Of a DNA stretch of 64,000 nt, positions 61,210-64,000 are shown in pieces; position 1 is the stretch's first letter; the number at the start of each line of letters is the position of its first letter. Under the pieces are notes generated by a model, which was not told where the DNA came from, searched no databases, and was given only the letters and a program-made list of their open reading frames with translations. The position numbers and the translations under genes are program-made. Location: contig NZ_SNUS01000001.1 in assembly GCF_012027635.1 (NCBI RefSeq), positions 434,001 through 498,000 on the forward strand, in the 5' to 3' direction. Source of the DNA: Thermococcus sp. 21S9. GTDB lineage: Archaea; Methanobacteriota_B; Thermococci; Thermococcales; Thermococcaceae.

Positions 61210-61803
61210 GTGGAGAAGAAGACCGGAACAACAACGGTGGGAATAAAGGCCAAGGACGGGGTGGTTCTCGCGGCTGACACTCAGGCCTCGCTCGACCACA
61301 TGGTTGAGACCCTGAACATCAGGAAGATAATCCCGATAACCGAGAGGATAGCCATAACCACCGCGGGAAGCGTCGGCGACGTCCAGGCTCTGGCGAGAAT
61401 GCTGGAGGCAGAGGCGCGCTACTACCAGTTCACTTGGGGAAGGCCGATGACGGCCAAGGCGATGGCCCATCTGCTCAGCAACATCCTCAACGAGAACAAG
61501 TGGTTTCCGTATATGGTGCAGATTATCATAGGTGGCTACGTCAAGGAGCCCACCTTAGCCAACCTCGACCCGCTCGGAGGTCTCATCTTCGACGACTACA
61601 CGGCCACCGGCTCGGGAAGTCCGTTCGCGATAGCCGTCCTCGAAGAGGGCTTCCGGAAGGACATGAGCGTCGAAGAAGCCAAGGAGCTCGCGGTTAGGGC
61701 CGTCAGAACCGCCGGAAAGCGCGACGTATACACCGGGGACAGGAAGGTTCAGGTCGTCGTCATCACGAAGGACGGCATGAAGGAGGAGTTCGTCGAGTTT
61801 TAG
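61210..61803 (+). CDS. psmB: 20S proteasome beta subunit
   Basis: Catalytic subunit of the proteasome. 197 residues from GTG 61210 (AGGTGA upstream). A 6-residue propeptide (MEKKTG) precedes the nucleophile Thr7 in [21 protein letters not shown]; autocleavage at Gly-Thr activates it. Lys-33-equivalent lies in [21 protein letters not shown] and [15 protein letters not shown] are typical. Thermococcales usually have two beta subunits; one is seen here. It works with PAN, encoded at 23-24.2 kb. Confidence 0.96.
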   Translation: MEKKTGTTTVGIKAKDGVVLAADTQASLDHMVETLNIRKIIPITERIAITTAGSVGDVQALARMLEAEARYYQFTWGRPMTAKAMAHLLSNILNENKWFPYMVQIIIGGYVKEPTLANLDPLGGLIFDDYTATGSGSPFAIAVLEEGFRKDMSVEEAKELAVRAVRTAGKRDVYTGDRKVQVVVITKDGMKEEFVEF

Positions 61804-61847
61804 ATTTGCACCAAATCCCTTTTTAACTCCCCTTCCAACCTTCTCCG

Positions 61848-62948
61848 ATGGGAATGAAGGAGAAAGCGCTCGCGGTTCTTCTCGTCGCGACGGTCGTTCT
61901 GTCGCTCTACTCGGCGGTTGACCTAGCATACTCCACCGACGCGATTCTCAACCAGATTAACGATATCATCGAGCAGGTTCAGGAAATCAGGGGATTACAC
62001 TTCAAGGAGAAGCCGAAGGTAATCGTCATCAGCAGGGCCGAGGCGATAAGGCTCTTCGGGCCCGAAAGCCAGAACGAGGAGGAGCTGAAGGTTCAGGAGC
62101 TCACATACAAGATGACCCTCCTTCTGCCGGGGAACTACTCTTTCATCAAGGCGAAGGAGGAGCAAAGCGCCGGCTGGATTGCCCTCACGGTTGGAAACAC
62201 AATCTACGTCATCGAGGAGAACTTCGAGGGAAACCCAGCGATGGCGAAGAGGGCTTTGGCGCATGAGCTTACGCACGTGTTGCAAAAGCAGTGGTTCGAC
62301 GCAAAGTACGGTGCCAGCACCTTCGACGGGACTCTCGCGGTGAGGGCACTGGTTGAAGGCGATGCAGATTTGGTTGCGGACCTTTACTGCGAGCGGAACG
62401 GGATTCCCATATACAAGATACGCTCCCTCAGCGGGAACCCGCTAACGGACATCGGCATCTTCCCCTACGTCTTCGGCGACCCATTCGTCCGCTACCTCTA
62501 CGAAAAAGGTGGCTGGGAACTTGTAAACGAGGCCTACAGGCACTATCCCGTCTCAACGGCCCAGATAATGCACCCCGAGCTCTATCTGGAGAACGTGACT
62601 CCGGTAAACGTTTCGCTGAGCGTTCCGGCCAACTGGAGCGTCATGAGGGACGACAGGATGGGTGAGTTCTACGTCTATGTCCTCCTCAGGGACGTTGCCA
62701 AGCTCGACAACGGGACCGCGTGGAACGTTTCGAGCGCGTGGCTCGGCGACCACCTAATCCTCGCGACCAACGGAACCGACTACGTCCTCCTCTGGAAGGT
62801 TGAGTTCTCCAGCGCAAAATCCGCGAAAACCTTCGCCGAAACCCTCAAGAGCCTCGCCGAAAAGGACACCTACGCGAAGGTCACAATCACCCTCGACGGA
62901 AAGACCGTCACCCTAAAAGCCGTGAGGAGGGTCAGAGTTGAAGCTTAG
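61848..62948 (+). CDS. Exported zincin-type metallopeptidase candidate
   Basis: 366 residues. An N-terminal signal or anchor helix (ALAVLLVATVVLSLYSAVDLA), then HELTH (139-143), a HEXXH zinc site, with EGDAD near residue 170 as candidate third ligand. Many N-X-S/T sequons in the C-terminal half suggest an extracytoplasmic place. I do not know the substrate. A TATA-like ctttttaact (61820-61829) is about 25 bases before the ATG, predicting little or no leader. The last 11 bases overlap the threonine synthase gene. Confidence 0.75.
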   Translation: MGMKEKALAVLLVATVVLSLYSAVDLAYSTDAILNQINDIIEQVQEIRGLHFKEKPKVIVISRAEAIRLFGPESQNEEELKVQELTYKMTLLLPGNYSFIKAKEEQSAGWIALTVGNTIYVIEENFEGNPAMAKRALAHELTHVLQKQWFDAKYGASTFDGTLAVRALVEGDADLVADLYCERNGIPIYKIRSLSGNPLTDIGIFPYVFGDPFVRYLYEKGGWELVNEAYRHYPVSTAQIMHPELYLENVTPVNVSLSVPANWSVMRDDRMGEFYVYVLLRDVAKLDNGTAWNVSSAWLGDHLILATNGTDYVLLWKVEFSSAKSAKTFAETLKSLAEKDTYAKVTITLDGKTVTLKAVRRVRVEA

Positions 62949-64000
62949 GTGTCCAATCTGCGGTAAGACCTATGAGAAGCCCGTCCAGAGGTGCGAGTGC
63001 GGTGAACCTGTCGAGTTCGAGCTCTTTGAGGGAGAACCCTACATCGGAAAGAGCGTCTGGGAACGCTTTTGGGACTTCTGGCCGGTTGAGCCGGTCCTTG
63101 AGCTTTCGCTCGGCGAGGGCGACACCCCGCTTGTGAAGTCGAAGCTCGGCGAGGAGTTCGGCGTTAAGCTATACCTCAAGAACGAGACCGTCAACCCGAC
63201 CTGGAGCTTCAAGGACAGGGGCACCTTCCTCGCGATGAGCTACGCCCTCAAAGCAGGCTACGAGACCGTTGGGACTGTCTCGACCGGAAACATGGCGGCG
63301 AGCGTCTCGGCTTACGCTTCACGCTTCGGGTTGAAAGCTAAAATTCTCGTCTCCGAGAGCGCAAGCGACGAGAAACTAAAGGCCGTCTCGGTCTACGGCG
63401 GGGAAGTGATAAGGGTCCTCGGGGACTACGGGAGGCTCTACTTTGAAAGCCTAGAACTCGGCGAACGGCTCGGGGTCTACTTCATGAACTCCGACAACCC
63501 CTTCAGAATCGAGGGTTACAAGAGTATCGCGTTTGAGATAGCCGAGGAGCTGACCCCTGACTACGTGCTAATTCCAACCAGCTCGGGCGGTCTTTTCAGG
63601 GGAATAGCCAAAGGCTTCATCGAGCTTTACGAGAATGGGCTTATTGAAAAACTCCCAAAGCTGATAGCGGTTCAGGCCGAGGGCTGTTCTCCGATATGCC
63701 GGGCCTTCCGCGAGGGGAAGGAAAAGGTGGAGCGCTTCGAGAACCCGAGAACGATAGCGAAGGCAATAGCGAACCCCTACCCGCCGAGCGGGAATGCGGT
63801 TCTGAAACTCCTGAGGGAGTTCGGCTGGGGTTGCGTTTCAGTTTCGGACGATGAAATCAGAAAAGCCCAGGAAAGGCTCGCCCTCGAAGGCCTCTTCGTC
63901 CAGCCGGCGAGCGCGACGGGAATAGCAACTCTGGAAAAGCTCGACCTTCCAGAAGGAGCCAAGGTCGTCTCGATTCTCACCGGTTCTGGATTGAGAACGC
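62938..64000 (+). CDS. thrC: Threonine synthase, 3' end cut by the window
   Basis: PLP enzyme converting O-phosphohomoserine to threonine. I translated from TTG 62938, preceded by GAGGAGG at seven bases and overlapping the upstream stop by 11. A four-cysteine N-terminal zinc knuckle (CPICGK...CECG) is followed by GEGDTPLVKS, the PLP lysine in SFKDRGTF, TGNMAASVSAYA and TSSGGLFRGIAKG. 354 codons are present up to LTGSG; a few dozen are probably missing. Other fold type II PLP enzymes (cysteate synthase) are possible but less likely. Confidence 0.88.
   Translation, partial: MKLRCPICGKTYEKPVQRCECGEPVEFELFEGEPYIGKSVWERFWDFWPVEPVLELSLGEGDTPLVKSKLGEEFGVKLYLKNETVNPTWSFKDRGTFLAMSYALKAGYETVGTVSTGNMAASVSAYASRFGLKAKILVSESASDEKLKAVSVYGGEVIRVLGDYGRLYFESLELGERLGVYFMNSDNPFRIEGYKSIAFEIAEELTPDYVLIPTSSGGLFRGIAKGFIELYENGLIEKLPKLIAVQAEGCSPICRAFREGKEKVERFENPRTIAKAIANPYPPSGNAVLKLLREFGWGCVSVSDDEIRKAQERLALEGLFVQPASATGIATLEKLDLPEGAKVVSILTGSGLRT

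Overview
The window is a contiguous, gene-dense stretch of a hyperthermophilic euryarchaeal chromosome, almost certainly Thermococcus (order Thermococcales). The support is a proteasome-activating nucleotidase with a beta proteasome subunit, a group II chaperonin, RFC large and small clamp-loader subunits, RadB, FAU-1, Trm5, Taw3, class I lysyl-tRNA synthetase, DUF835 and DUF2304 proteins, a 16S-tRNA-Ala-23S operon without 5S, encoded CCA tails on tRNAs, GGTG-type ribosome binding sites, and TATA boxes about 25 bases upstream of many starts. No insertion sequence, intein, provirus gene or CRISPR array was seen.

Layout. 1-16.7 kb: nadB (cut by the left edge), a secreted DUF4932 metallopeptidase, guaB, a small gene apparently broken by a frameshift, a C/D box RNA, an SF1 helicase with taw3, two adjacent membrane proteins of similar architecture, the thermosome, a secreted protein, the anaerobic ribonucleotide reductase pair nrdD-nrdG, a TPR protein, and EF-1 beta with its zinc-ribbon partner. 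16.7-17.7 kb: an unusual non-coding block of three tandem units, about 292 bases apart, each with a 7-bp/3-nt hairpin, ending at tRNA-Arg(CCG). 17.7-31 kb: a BlaI-like repressor with an M48 protease, dCMP deaminase, lipid-linked glycosylation genes (HAD-GT2 fusion, DUF2304, GlcNAc-1-P transferase), a lone cas6, PAN, MFS transporters, RIO2 kinase, a BioB-like radical SAM protein, asparaginase and a PhoU-like regulator. 31-39.8 kb: MFS transporter, iorB, a DUF1464 plus beta-RFAP synthase pair, lysyl-tRNA synthetase, a dolichol-kinase-like protein, DUF366 and a HAD phosphatase.

39.9-45.06 kb: the rRNA operon on the minus strand (16S, tRNA-Ala(UGC), 23S) with long processing stems and an AT-rich promoter abutting prs. 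45-64 kb: prs, DUF1614, ASCH, a metallo-beta-lactamase-fold hydrolase, radB, FAU-1, moaA, DUF835, trm5, rfcL-rfcS, kbl, tRNA-splicing endonuclease with RimI/Ard1, a second C/D box RNA, a metal- or cobalamin-type ABC permease/ATPase, psmB, a secreted zincin and threonine synthase (cut by the right edge).

Common themes are RNA maturation (Taw3, Trm5, EndA, FAU-1, RIO2, two methylation guides whose D guides match the rRNA of this same window), protein turnover (PAN, PsmB, M48, two secreted zincins), nucleotide metabolism (guaB, prs, nrdDG, dCMP deaminase) and lipid-linked glycan assembly. The items most worth following up are the tandem hairpin repeat beside tRNA-Arg, the two C/D box RNAs, the G6 frameshift gene, and the 104-base overlap of DUF835 with trm5.
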